The position numbers were made by a program, and so were the translations under genes. From Gemmatimonadaceae bacterium (GTDB lineage Bacteria > Gemmatimonadota > Gemmatimonadetes > Gemmatimonadales > Gemmatimonadaceae), in assembly GCA_020852815.1 (NCBI GenBank), contig JADZAN010000017.1:1-61396 (forward strand): a DNA stretch of 61,396 bases. The letters are read 5' to 3'. The first letter of the stretch is position 1. The number at the start of each line of letters is the position of its first letter. Of the stretch, positions 16,485 to 26,300 are shown one piece after another. Under the pieces are notes generated by a model. The model worked only from the letters and a program-made list of their open reading frames with translations. It was not told the DNA's origin and searched no databases.

Positions 16485-17504
16485 ATGTTCGGCTCCGAAG
16501 TCCTGGACGTCGCAATCGGCCTCGTCGTGGTCTATCTCCTCCTGTCGCTGTTCGCGACGGCGGTGCGTGAGGCGCTCGAGTCGGTCTTCAAGACGCGCGC
16601 GGTCTTCCTGGAGACCGGTGTCCGCGAATTGCTCGACGACCGGCGCGGGCGCGGTCTCTCGCGGCAGTTGTACGAGCATCCGTTGATCGCCTCGCTCTAT
16701 ATCGGCCCGTATGACCCGGCTTCGGACCCGCAGGCCCCCGCAGACGCGCCCGTGCGAGAGCGTCTCACCGGGGCGAACCTCCCGACCTACATCCCGGCAC
16801 CATCCTTCGCGGCAGCGCTGATCGACCTGATGGTTCGGGGGCCGGCGTCCGGCCCCGACTCGGAGCTGCAACGCGCCCCACTCACCTTCGACTCGTTGCG
16901 CACGGGAGTGGAGCTGATCGACTCACCGCACGTGCGACGCGCGCTCTTTCTCGCGCTGGATGATGCGAAGGGGGATCTCGACAGGGCCAAGGCCAACATC
17001 GAGCAGTGGTTCGATCGTTCCATGGATCGCGTGTCCGGGTGGTACCGGCGTCGCACGCACTACTGGTTGCTCTTCATTGGTGTGGCGTCCACGCTGGCCC
17101 TCAACGTCAACACGATCGCCATCGCGCAACATCTCGCGCGATCCAAGGCAGCCCGCGAGCTGGTCGTGGGCAAGGCGTCCGCAATCGTCGCGGATAGCCT
17201 GGCGCGCGCCGCCGCGGCGGGAGTGCCAAACGCACCCACTCCCATCGACCCCACGCTGGCGCACCTCGACGCGCGGCTTACCGCGCTGGCCGCGCTCGAG
17301 CTCCCCATCGGGTGGGAACACATGGCGCCCGTTGTCGGGCCCCCCTTCTCCTGGTTTGTGCAACAGGTCGTGGGGCTCCTGCTCACGGCGCTGGCCATCA
17401 CGCTCGGCGCGCCCTTCTGGTTCGACGCGCTCAACAAGGTGATGCAGGTGAAGACCACGGGAGCGTCGGGGACGCGACGCGCGACGAGCGAGGAGACGCA
17501 CTGA
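16485..17504 (+). CDS. Hypothetical membrane protein
   Basis: 339 residues. One helix at ~8-26 (VAIGLVVVYLLLSLFATAV), a long soluble middle region, one or two helices near 190-210 (HYWLLFIGVASTLALNVNTIAIA) and one at ~305-325 (VVGLLLTALAITLGAPFWFDALNKV). The LGAPFWFDxLNK ending recurs in a widespread family of uncharacterised membrane proteins. The start at 16485 removes a 55-residue upstream extension with no protein-like features. Function unknown. It is divergent from the AstE/AspA gene. Confidence 0.75.
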   Translation: MFGSEVLDVAIGLVVVYLLLSLFATAVREALESVFKTRAVFLETGVRELLDDRRGRGLSRQLYEHPLIASLYIGPYDPASDPQAPADAPVRERLTGANLPTYIPAPSFAAALIDLMVRGPASGPDSELQRAPLTFDSLRTGVELIDSPHVRRALFLALDDAKGDLDRAKANIEQWFDRSMDRVSGWYRRRTHYWLLFIGVASTLALNVNTIAIAQHLARSKAARELVVGKASAIVADSLARAAAAGVPNAPTPIDPTLAHLDARLTALAALELPIGWEHMAPVVGPPFSWFVQQVVGLLLTALAITLGAPFWFDALNKVMQVKTTGASGTRRATSEETH

Positions 17505-17562
17505 GCCTCCGTCAGCGCATCTGTAGAGTCGGGTAGAGGGGATCACCGGTTCCAAACGTTCC

Positions 17563-17590
17563 TTGACAGCTATCGCGGTTAGGGTAGCGT
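17563..17590 (+). promoter_or_regulatory. Possible sigma70-type promoter
   Basis: TTGACA at 17563-17568, then 16 bp, then TAGCGT at 17585-17590. The -35 is a perfect match and the -10 is weak. It lies about 70 bp before the small membrane-protein gene at 17661. Confidence 0.4.
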
Positions 17591-17660
17591 TTGTCGCGCC
17601 GCGTGTGGTACTGCGCAGACCCCCTGTTCGCACTTTCCCCTCATGCTGGAGGCTGTCGCC

Positions 17661-18221
17661 ATGGTTTCGCTCGCCTCGTTGCTACTCCCCATAGTGCTCG
17701 CCGCGGTTGTCGTCTTCCTCGCCAGTTCCGTGATCCACATGGCGACACCCTGGCACAAGAACGACATGCGCAAGGTCGGCGATGAGGATGGGGTGATGGG
17801 GGCGCTTCGCCCGTTCAAGCTTGCGCCCGGCGACTATGCCTTACCCATGGCGGGCTCGATGGAGGCGATGAAGTCGCCGGACTTCCTGGCGAAGATGAAT
17901 GAAGGCCCCGTCGTCCACATGACGGTGCGCCCATCGGGGCCGATGTCGATGGGGACGAGCCTCGGCACCTGGTTCTTCTACGCGCTCGTGGTCTCCCTGT
18001 TCGCGGCATACGTGGCGTCGCGCGCCCTCGCCGCGGGAGCGGACTACCTGCAGGTATTCCGCTTTGCCGGCACCACGGCGTTTGCCGGTTACGCCCTCGC
18101 CCTGGCGCAGAACTCGATTTGGTGGGGGCGGAACTGGGGGATGACGCTGCGCACGATGGTGGACGGGCTTGTGTACGCGCTCCTCACCGCCGGCGTCTTT
18201 GGCTGGCTCTGGCCGCGCTGA
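17661..18221 (+). CDS. Hypothetical membrane protein, three to four TM helices
   Basis: 186 residues. Membrane helices at about 3-25 ([21 protein letters not shown]), 105-125 ([20 protein letters not shown]), 135-155 ([19 protein letters not shown]) and 165-185 ([18 protein letters not shown]). A soluble loop between helices 1 and 2 contains [15 protein letters not shown]. The family is known only as a conserved hypothetical. The ATG at 17661 is preferred because GGAGG lies 9 bp upstream; an in-frame ATG at 17643 would add six residues. A hairpin terminator follows. Confidence 0.75.
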   Translation: MVSLASLLLPIVLAAVVVFLASSVIHMATPWHKNDMRKVGDEDGVMGALRPFKLAPGDYALPMAGSMEAMKSPDFLAKMNEGPVVHMTVRPSGPMSMGTSLGTWFFYALVVSLFAAYVASRALAAGADYLQVFRFAGTTAFAGYALALAQNSIWWGRNWGMTLRTMVDGLVYALLTAGVFGWLWPR

Positions 18222-18250
18222 TCCGCACCGCTGAGTTCGAGTAACGTCGT

Positions 18251-18298
18251 GCCCTGCGCGGCGCTGACCGGTCGAGCCGTGTCAGCGCCGCGCAGGGC
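18251..18298. terminator. Bidirectional hairpin terminator
   Basis: GCCCTGCGCGGCGCTGAC and its exact complement are 18-bp arms around a 12-base loop, placed between two convergent genes (stops at 18221 and 18319). There is no T-run, so it may stall or protect ends rather than act as a strict rho-independent terminator. Confidence 0.75.
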
Positions 18299-18318
18299 AG
18301 CGCGTTTCAACGACGTGC

Positions 18319-19932
18319 CTAACGACTGGCGCCGTTCACTTTCTTGAACTCGTCCATCCCATCCGCGCTCACGCTGGCCACCTTGCCACTTGCGTCGAGC
18401 GTGAAGCGCACCGTGAGCCCCTGCTCGGTGAGCGGGCCGGCGGTTGGCGCGGCGCCGAGGAAGGTGTCGTAGTTGAGGTGCGTGAGGCGGAGCGTGATGG
18501 CGTTGGGGTAGCGCAGGACGAGCGCTCCGTCCTCGAGCGACACGGTGAGATCGCCGTACATCTGGCTGCGGTACGTCGCGGCGTACTCGGCCAGCGGGCG
18601 CGACGGCGAGGTGCCCTGCACGCGCGCGTTCCACCGCTTCTTCGCGGCGTCGGCGGCCGCCTGCTCGCCCTTGCGCGCCTGCTCCAGCGACATGGTGCTC
18701 CAGTCGCGGGTGGCGCCACCCAGGAAGGTGTTGAGGATGCGTGTTCCCAGCGCGGTGTAGAGCGCGTTGTGGCCAGCGACGTTGGTGAGGACCACGATGC
18801 CGAGCCCGCGCTCGGGGACCATCGCCACGAAGGAGAGCATCCCATCGATGCCGCCCGTGTGCTGCAGCACCTTGGCGCCATGCAGGTCGGAGAGCCCGAT
18901 CCCCAGCCCGTAGGTGGAGAAGTGCCGCGTGGGGTTGATCGTGTCGCCGACCACGCGTCCGGCAATCGTGTGTGGCGTCTCGATGTCGGCGAGGGTGAGC
19001 GGCTTGAGGAGTTCACGCCCGTTGGCCTTTCCGTTGGCGAGGATGAAGCGCATCCAGCGCGCCATGTCCTGCACGTTGGAGTTGATGGAGCCGGCGGGGG
19101 CGACGTTGTCGATGTTGAGGTAGGGAATCGGCGTCGGGCGCTGGGCCGTGGGGTCGAGGTTGTGCGGCTGCGCGACGTTAGGCATCCCGGCGAGCTGCGT
19201 GACGCTGGTGTTGCTGGATGTCATCCCCAGCGGTTCGAAGATGCGCTCGCGGATCACGTCGTCCCACGACTTTCCGGCGGCGGCGGCGATGACCTGGCCG
19301 GCGGTGAGGAACATGATGTTCTGGTAGCCGAACTCGGTGCGGAACGAGGAGTTGGGGACCAGGTAGCGTACGCGGCGAATGACCTCGTCGCGCGAGTACG
19401 GCGTGCCGTACCACAGGTTGTCGCCGCGTCGTCCGAGCCCGCTGCGGTGCGACATCACGTCGCGCAGGGTGATTTCGCGCGTGACCCACGGGTCGTAGAG
19501 CTGGAACCAGGGGAGGTGCTTCGTGACCTTGTCGTCGAGCGTGAGCTTGCCGTCGTCGGCGAGCATGCCGGCGGCGACGGCGGTGAAGAACTTGGAGTTG
19601 GAGCCGATGGCGAAGACGGTGCGATCGTCGACCAACTCGGGCTTCCCGACCTCGCGCACGCCGAAGCCCTTGGCGTAGATGAGGGAGTCATTGAGGACAA
19701 TGCCGACCGCGACGCCGGCGCCATTCCAGTCGGCGAGCGCCTTGGGGATGTAGCGATCGAGATCCTGGAGCGCGGCGCGCGTATCGACGGCCGGTGTGGC
19801 AGCGGAGGGACCTTTCGGAGCGCGGGCCTGAGCGGAAAGTGTGCGCGGTGCGGCGACGAGTGCGGCGATCGCGAGCAATCCGACCGCAATCCGGCGTGGG
19901 TGCCGGGCGAGCAACGGATGGGTTGGAGACAT
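18319..19932 (-). CDS. Secreted class C beta-lactamase-fold serine hydrolase
   Basis: 537 residues with a signal peptide (RIAVGLLAIAALVAAPRTLSAQA). The beta-lactamase/transpeptidase-like domain spans ~45-400: SxxK motif in AIGSNSKFF, the YxN-type motif in EFGYQNIMF and the HxG motif in LQHTGGIDGM. The C-terminal ~100 residues (PLAEYAATYRSQMYGDLTVS) match the DUF3471-type accessory domain. Such proteins are usually esterases, D-aminopeptidases or peptidases, not antibiotic-resistance enzymes. An upstream palindrome and promoter (19983-19992) suggest regulation. The start at 19932 fits the signal peptide. Confidence 0.88.
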   Translation of the reverse strand: MSPTHPLLARHPRRIAVGLLAIAALVAAPRTLSAQARAPKGPSAATPAVDTRAALQDLDRYIPKALADWNGAGVAVGIVLNDSLIYAKGFGVREVGKPELVDDRTVFAIGSNSKFFTAVAAGMLADDGKLTLDDKVTKHLPWFQLYDPWVTREITLRDVMSHRSGLGRRGDNLWYGTPYSRDEVIRRVRYLVPNSSFRTEFGYQNIMFLTAGQVIAAAAGKSWDDVIRERIFEPLGMTSSNTSVTQLAGMPNVAQPHNLDPTAQRPTPIPYLNIDNVAPAGSINSNVQDMARWMRFILANGKANGRELLKPLTLADIETPHTIAGRVVGDTINPTRHFSTYGLGIGLSDLHGAKVLQHTGGIDGMLSFVAMVPERGLGIVVLTNVAGHNALYTALGTRILNTFLGGATRDWSTMSLEQARKGEQAAADAAKKRWNARVQGTSPSRPLAEYAATYRSQMYGDLTVSLEDGALVLRYPNAITLRLTHLNYDTFLGAAPTAGPLTEQGLTVRFTLDASGKVASVSADGMDEFKKVNGASR

Positions 19933-19982
19933 GACGGGGGGCGGCGAGTGGTGGGTGCGCCGAGTAACCGGGGGGCGGCAAT

Positions 19983-19992
19983 TTGTATACAA
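19983..19992. promoter_or_regulatory. TTGTATACAA palindrome overlapping a -10 box
   Basis: A perfect 10-bp palindrome 51 bp upstream of the beta-lactamase-fold gene. On the minus strand it contains TATACA, 16 bp after TTGGCG, a reasonable -10/-35 pair. The GT-TATA-AC symmetry is similar to GntR-family operators, so repression by a GntR-type protein is possible. Confidence 0.45.
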
Positions 19993-20080
19993 TGTTGGCT
20001 GGCGGCGCCAACCGCAATGCATGGGGTGGGCGCCCTCGCGCCGCGGCCAACCGCGGCCTCTGGAAGGGGGCGAGAGTCGC

Positions 20081-21643
20081 CTAACGGGCGACCACAACGC
20101 CCTTGGTCGCCGCGTCCACCACGCTGCGCTGCACGCCCGCGCTCCCCAGCGCGCCGGCCAGCGAACCGGCGGTGCTGAAGCCTGCCACAAGGGCGCCGCC
20201 GCCGGGTCCCACCAGGAGGTTGCCGCTGAGCTTCGCCCCCGGCAGGCAGTTCACGATCGGGCCGCCGCACCCGTGCAGCGAGTAGCGCCCGCGGGTGAGG
20301 ACGTTACGGCGAAATGTGAGTCGAATGCCGCTCGGCGCCGGCGGGGCGACCATGAAGTCGTTCTTGATGTTGTTGCCGAGGATCGTGTTCCGCTCGATCG
20401 TGAAATCGGTGGCCCCCTGCATGATGCTCACGAGCTGCTGCGCGCCGCTGTACATCCCGGCGCCGATCTCCTCGGCCCAGTTTTCGGTGATGAGGAAGCG
20501 GCGCGCCAGCGAATCGACCCCTTTCCCCGGGCCGCCGTCCCTGCCCGTGATCCCGAAGGCGCCGGCCGCACGGCGAATGTAGTTCCGCTGGATAGTCACG
20601 TCAGAGACCGAGCACCAGGTGCAACGTCCGCCCTGGTTGGACGTCTTGAGGACGAAGGCGTAGCCGATCTGCCCATCGGACCAGGATCCCTCGAGCACAT
20701 TCCCCTCGATCAGGACGCGCCGTGCGTTCTTGGTCTCGAAGATGTTCTTCTTGGTCCACTTCCGGTTCCACTCGGGGGGGGTGACGATGTGGTTGCGCGT
20801 GAAGGTGAAATCGGTGGGCTGTGCGCCCGCCTCCCTCGGATCGGCGCCGCCGAGCATCACGTTCTCCCCGGCACCGGCAAGCGTGTTGTTGTCCACGAGG
20901 ACGGGGCCCTCGCTCTCCCAGCTCAGGATGGCCTGCGAGTCGAACCCCTTGCCATGACACTCGTCGAGCCACGATGACACGATACTCGTGCTGGCGCTGT
21001 TGACGACCACGCAACGCTGTACGTTCTGCTCGGTCCCGGCGTGGATGTAGGTGCGGTCGAGGACGAGGTCGCGCGCGCCGCGCGCGAAGTTCACGATGGT
21101 CGAGGTGACCTTCGTGACGCTGGGTTCGATGGTGATGTCGAGGAGCGCCAGGTACCACCCGCGCGCGCCAGGTTCGGTCGCCAGGGCCGGTGCGCCGCCT
21201 GCTGTGACGAGTTGGGCCAGCGACGCCGCCTGCGACGGCCGCACGCGTGCGCCGGGAGCGGGATGCGCCGACGCCGGCGCTGTCCTGATCACGACCCACC
21301 CCTCGTCGCCACGATTGGGGAGGAGGAGTTGCCCGGAGAAGCGTTCGCCCGCGTCGAGACAGAGGACCGCCCCGCCCTTCGCACGCCGCACCGCCGACTG
21401 CAGCCCCGAGCCCGACACCTTCTGCGTGCAGGCGGCGATGGCGAGCGTCGCCGGTACGCGCGGGACGGCGCGCGGAAGCTCGGGCGCGCCCTGCGCCGCG
21501 GCGAGCGAGGGCGCGAGAGCGCCGGCGAGCGAAGTCGCAGCAGCGAAGACGCATGCCACGGTGAGCGCTCGAGCGTTTCGCGATACCACGTGCGCTCCGG
21601 AGCGGATGCGACGGGCGACTAACAACGTTCTCGTTGCGAACAT
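20081..21643 (-). CDS. Secreted right-handed beta-helix (pectate-lyase-like) protein
   Basis: 520 residues. N-terminal signal sequence (ALTVACVFAAATSLAGALAPSLAAAQG). Residues ~90-480 show the irregular repeats of a right-handed parallel beta-helix: NFARGARDLVLDRTYIHAG, FTFTRNHIVTPPEW, RVLIEGNVLEGSW, VTIQRNYIRRAAG, FTIERNTILGNNI and LTFRRNVLTRG, each with the xxIxxNxI turn. Such proteins bind or cleave polysaccharides (PbH1 repeats, polysaccharide lyase or right-handed helix surface proteins). No lyase catalytic triad is obvious. Four Cys near the ends could form disulfides. Confidence 0.82.
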   Translation of the reverse strand: MFATRTLLVARRIRSGAHVVSRNARALTVACVFAAATSLAGALAPSLAAAQGAPELPRAVPRVPATLAIAACTQKVSGSGLQSAVRRAKGGAVLCLDAGERFSGQLLLPNRGDEGWVVIRTAPASAHPAPGARVRPSQAASLAQLVTAGGAPALATEPGARGWYLALLDITIEPSVTKVTSTIVNFARGARDLVLDRTYIHAGTEQNVQRCVVVNSASTSIVSSWLDECHGKGFDSQAILSWESEGPVLVDNNTLAGAGENVMLGGADPREAGAQPTDFTFTRNHIVTPPEWNRKWTKKNIFETKNARRVLIEGNVLEGSWSDGQIGYAFVLKTSNQGGRCTWCSVSDVTIQRNYIRRAAGAFGITGRDGGPGKGVDSLARRFLITENWAEEIGAGMYSGAQQLVSIMQGATDFTIERNTILGNNIKNDFMVAPPAPSGIRLTFRRNVLTRGRYSLHGCGGPIVNCLPGAKLSGNLLVGPGGGALVAGFSTAGSLAGALGSAGVQRSVVDAATKGVVVAR

Positions 21644-21960
21644 GCGTGAACCGAACGGGGACGGATCAGGAGCTGCCTAGAGTTACCCCCCGGCGAGGGC
21701 GGCGGTACCCGCTGGTTCATTCACTTTCCGAGCCAGTCGGTTGCGCAGAGCGCCACGAGCGCGGCGCGCTGCGAGGGCGCGCGCGTCAAAGCCTCCGGCA
21801 ATCATTGCCGAGCGCGTGGGCCAAGTCGTTGGTGTCACGCGGGTTGCACCACCGGCAGTGTGCGGGCACTTCGATTGCCACCTCGAGGAGACGTTGCGGC
21901 CGTGCGGAGGCTGGCCTCCGCCAGTGACGCTGTCGCCCCACATGTCTTCGCCGAGTGACC
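21644..21960. other. 317-bp divergent intergenic region
   Basis: It separates two divergently transcribed secreted-protein genes (starts at 21643 and 21961) and should hold both promoters. No convincing -35/-10 pair, repeat or small gene was found; open frames through it are codon-unlike and high-GC artefacts. Confidence 0.45.
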
Positions 21961-23235
21961 ATGCTACGCCCATCGACACGCACCCTCGTCACGTGCGCAA
22001 CAATCGCGACCATCGCCACTCTGGCGGCGTGCTCCGGCGCCGATTCCGCGGGCAACGCGCTCGCCCCTCCAGCGAGCGATGAGCGCATCGAGGTCATCAA
22101 CGACTCGCCCGACTTCGCAGGGCGCGTGCAAATCACCGGCAGCGACACCATTCCGCTGGCGCAGGACAGCGCGTCCGAAGCGTCCAGCGCGCGCGCCTTC
22201 GCCTCGGTGTCGCCCAACCCATCGTCGGCGACGACATTCATTCGCTCGGCGGTGGTGTCGCCCCCCACGATGAACGGCAGCGTGCTGCAAGCCTCGCACG
22301 TGGTGGTCAAGGACGGCTACGCCTACGTGGGCTACATGACGCTGGGCGAAGCGACGCAGGGGGCGGTTGAAGTCTTCGACATCAACGTGCCGTCCGCGCC
22401 GCGGCTGGTATCGCAGGCGCTGCTCAAGACGTCCGACGTGCTCGCCCTCGCCGTCGATGACAGCTACGTGTACCTGGCGACGTCGAGCGACGACCCGGCG
22501 CAGAGCGAGCGGGCGATGCTCGTGCGCATCGGGATCAAGTCCGGGCGCCTGACGACGACCACGACGCGCGTGGCACTCCCCAGCTACGCGGCGACGGGCG
22601 TAGACCTGTCATCGAAATGGATCTACGTGACGTCGGGCAGCGGCGGCGCAGGCGTTGGCGGACTGACGATCCTCGAACGCAACTCGCTCACGAAGGTGAC
22701 GACGGATGTTTTCCTCGATGCACGCGCGGTCACCGGTGCGGCGGGGAAGTATGTGGGAGTGTCGCAGGGCGGGCCCGCGCGGTTGCGCCTGTACGACGCC
22801 AAGAGCGGCGTCCTCACCAGCAGCGTCCCGATGCAGGGGGGGACGATTCCGGACTCGAAGTCGGCGGTTGCGCTCTTCAACGACTGGGGCTTCGTGGCCA
22901 CCGGTGACGGTGGCGTGCAGGTGGTCGACCTCCCAGCGGGGCAGGTGCGCGCCGTGGTCCCGCGCCCCAACGTCGCGGGGGTGCCGTCGCTCGATGCGGT
23001 GACGAATGCGGTGAGCCTGGCGAACGATCTCGTGCTTGCGGCTGACGGCGGCGCCGGGATCGCGGTGACGTGGAGCGACTACAAGTCCACGAAGAGTGGC
23101 GCGACGCCGCGGCTGATCCCGCTGGGGCGGCTCCTCCTCCCCGGCTCGGCCAACTTCGTGGCCTCGGATGACCAGGCGTTGTTCGTGGCGCAGGGACGCG
23201 CCGGCCTGCAGGTATTGTCGATCGTCGCGCCGTAG
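21961..23235 (+). CDS. LVIVD-repeat beta-propeller lipoprotein
   Basis: 424 residues. The N-terminus is a lipoprotein signal with lipobox LAAC (Cys near residue 24), so it is anchored in the membrane facing the periplasm or cell surface. The body has repeats of the LVIVD type (VVVKDGYAYVGYM, VEVFDINVPSAPRLVSQ, VLALAVDDSYVYLATS, LKVLDLP-like GVQVVDLPAGQ), which fold as a beta-propeller used for binding rather than catalysis. The ATG at 21961 is the second of two close candidates; the other is GTG at 21955. Ligand unknown. Confidence 0.8.
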   Translation: MLRPSTRTLVTCATIATIATLAACSGADSAGNALAPPASDERIEVINDSPDFAGRVQITGSDTIPLAQDSASEASSARAFASVSPNPSSATTFIRSAVVSPPTMNGSVLQASHVVVKDGYAYVGYMTLGEATQGAVEVFDINVPSAPRLVSQALLKTSDVLALAVDDSYVYLATSSDDPAQSERAMLVRIGIKSGRLTTTTTRVALPSYAATGVDLSSKWIYVTSGSGGAGVGGLTILERNSLTKVTTDVFLDARAVTGAAGKYVGVSQGGPARLRLYDAKSGVLTSSVPMQGGTIPDSKSAVALFNDWGFVATGDGGVQVVDLPAGQVRAVVPRPNVAGVPSLDAVTNAVSLANDLVLAADGGAGIAVTWSDYKSTKSGATPRLIPLGRLLLPGSANFVASDDQALFVAQGRAGLQVLSIVAP

Positions 23236-23319
23236 GCGACGACAAGCGGGAGCGGGCGAATTGCGATCGATGGCGACGGGCGGCACGTTTGCTCGTCGCC
23301 ATTCCCGTGTGGAGCCCAC

Positions 23320-26300
23320 ATGTCCGCCAGCCGCTCGCTCATCTCCCTCGCAATCGTCCTCGGCGCCCTCGGCGCACTGGGCCATCGTCCGCTTTCAGCC
23401 CAGCAATCGACGAGCGTCCCCGCGGACACGGCGATTGCCCTCCCCATCCAGGCCGAGCGCACGCTGCGCTTCACCACCGACGAAGGGACGTGGATCTCGC
23501 TCGATGTCTCGCCTGACGGAACGCGCATCGTTTTCGACCTCCTGGGTGACCTCTATGTCATTCCCATCGACGGCGGGAAGGCGACGCGCCTGACGAGTGG
23601 GATGCCGTGGGACGCGATGCCGCGCTGGTCGCCCGACGGGCGATCGATTGCCTTCATCAGTGACCGCGACGGCGGCGACAACCTCTGGCTCGTGAACGCC
23701 GACGGGAGCGGTGCGCACAAGATCACGAAGGAAGTGGACAACGCGCTCTCCTCGCCGCAGTGGACGCCGGACGGGGAGTACCTGGTGGTGCGTCGCTTCG
23801 GTCCCTATCCGAGCGCCGAGAACTACCTCACGAACGTCCCGCTCTGGATGTACCACGTGAACGGGGGGAGCGGGGTGCAGCTGTTCCCGTCAGCCGCAAC
23901 ACGCAAGTCGACGAACACGGGCGTCGCCTTCGCGCCGGACGGGGCGGTGATGTACGTGTCGACGCACGCTGGCGGCTATACGGGCGAGAATTTCGCGGCG
24001 TACCAACTGCTGGCCTTTGACCGGCGGAGCGGCACGGAGACGGCGCTCACGGCGAGCGCGGGCGGGGCGTTTCGTCCCGTGGCGTCGCGCGACGGGAAGT
24101 GGCTGGTGTACGCCACGCGCGCCGGGACGAAGACGGCGCTCCGCATCCGCGACCTTGCCACGCAGGAGGACGACTGGCTGGTGGGGGAGACGCAGCGCGA
24201 CGACGCCGAGGGCTATGCGCCGAACGACGTCTTTCCGGGGTATGCGTTCACGCCGGACTCGCGGAGCGTGGTGTTCTACGGTGGCGGGAAGATCAAGCGC
24301 GTGGACCTGGCCACGAAGCAGGTGCGCGTGATCCCATTCACCGCCGAGGTGGAGCTGGGGATGGCGAAGCGCCACTTTGTCCCGATGGCTGTAAGCGACG
24401 CGGCGCTGCAGGTCACGCAGCTGCAATCGGTGCGCGAGGCGCCCACCGGGAAGGCGATCGCCTTCTCGGCGTTAGGCAGGATCCATGTCGCGCCGCGCGA
24501 CGGGGCAACGATCGGGACGCCACGGCGCCTGACGAAGGGGGTGGCACACGAGTTCTTCCCCGCCTTCTCCCCCGATGGGGCGTGGGTGGCGTACGTGACC
24601 TGGTCCGACTCCGCCGGCGGGGCGCTGTGGAAGGCGCGCACCGACGGCACCGGGCAGCCGGTGGCGCTCACCCTCGATGGCGGGTGGGTGACCGGGCCGG
24701 CGTGGACGCCGGAGGGCGATCGCATCGTGTATACCTGGCTCCCGCGCGCGGTGGGGCTGGGGGCGGACGATGTGGCGGCGATCACCGAGGTGCGCGTCGT
24801 GCCTGCAGCTGGCGGGGCGTGGGCGAAGGTGACGTCGCTGGCGAGCGCCGGTGGGACAACGGTGGCGGGCGTCTCACCATCCAGCGCAGGACCGACGCGC
24901 GTCTTCTTCACGGAGAACGTCCCCAACGCCACGCCGGGCTTCAACGCGACGGCCACCAGCGCGCTCGTTTCGGTGCGGCTGGACGGGACCGACAAGCGCA
25001 CGCACGCCAAAGTCACGACCAACCAGGCGCTGGGGATCACGGTGCAGGTTGCGCCTGACGGGAAGCACGCGGTGGTGCTCGACCGCGACGACCTCTACGC
25101 CTTCCCGCTGGTGGACGTGGGAGGCGACGGGCTGACGATCAACTTCGCCGCGCCGTCGGTCCCGTTGCGCCGCCTCACCACGGAAGGGGCGAACTATGCC
25201 GGCTTCGCCGATGGCGGGAAGACGATCACCTGGTCGTTCGCCAACCACTACTACCGCGCCCCGCTCGACACGGTGATGAAGTACGCCGAGCCGTCGAAGT
25301 GGGGGACGTCGCACGCCGTGGTGACGCTCACCGTCCCGCGCAGTGCGCCGCAAGGGAGCGTCCTGCTCAAGGGCGCTCGCGTGGTGACGATGAAGGGGGA
25401 CGAGGTGCTCGAGCGCGGCGACGTCCTGATCACCGGGAATCGCATCGCGCAAGTGGGGGCGAGCATCGCCGCGCCGCCAGGCGCAACAGTGATCGATGCG
25501 GCGGGGAAGACCATCATTCCCGGTATCGTCGACGTGCACGCCCACCCGAGAACGGGGCGCGAGATGGCGCCGGACCAGGAATGGTCCATCGCCTCCAACC
25601 TCGCCTATGGCGTCACCACCACGCGCAGCCCCAGCGGGACGCGGTGGAATGTGGCCTGGGGCGAACTGATCGACGCCGGCGAGATGGTTGGCTCGCGCAT
25701 CTACGCCACCGGCTTCCCGCTCACCAGCAACAACACGCCGATTCGTTCGTACCAGGACGCACTCAGCGTGGTGCGGCGCTACAAGGGACAAGGGGTCAAC
25801 TCGCTCAAGCAGTACCTGCAGCCGCGCCGCATCCAGCGGCAGTGGATCCTGCAAGCCGCCGAGGCAGAGGGGATCAACGCGACGAACGAGGGGGCCGCCG
25901 ACCTCAAGGCGGACATCACGATGGCGATCGACGGCTACACGGCGCTCGAACACTCCATCGGGCAGGTGCCGCTGTACAAGGACGTGATCACGGTGCTGGC
26001 CGACGCGCGCATCACCTACACGCCAACGCTTGTGGTGGCTTACGGCGCCCCCGGCGGCGACGGCTACTGGCGCGCCCGCACGGACCTCGACAAGGATCCC
26101 AAGACGTCGTACTTCACGCCCAGCGATATCCTGACTCGTCAGGCACGTCGCCGGCCGTTGATCATCGAGGAGGACTACAACTTCCCAGCCATCGCGCGCG
26201 GGGTGCGCGACGTGGTGCGCGCCGGCGGGCGCGCCGGCCTCGGCTCACACGGGCAGCAGGACGGAATCGGCGCGCACTGGGAGTTGTGGATGCTGCAGAG

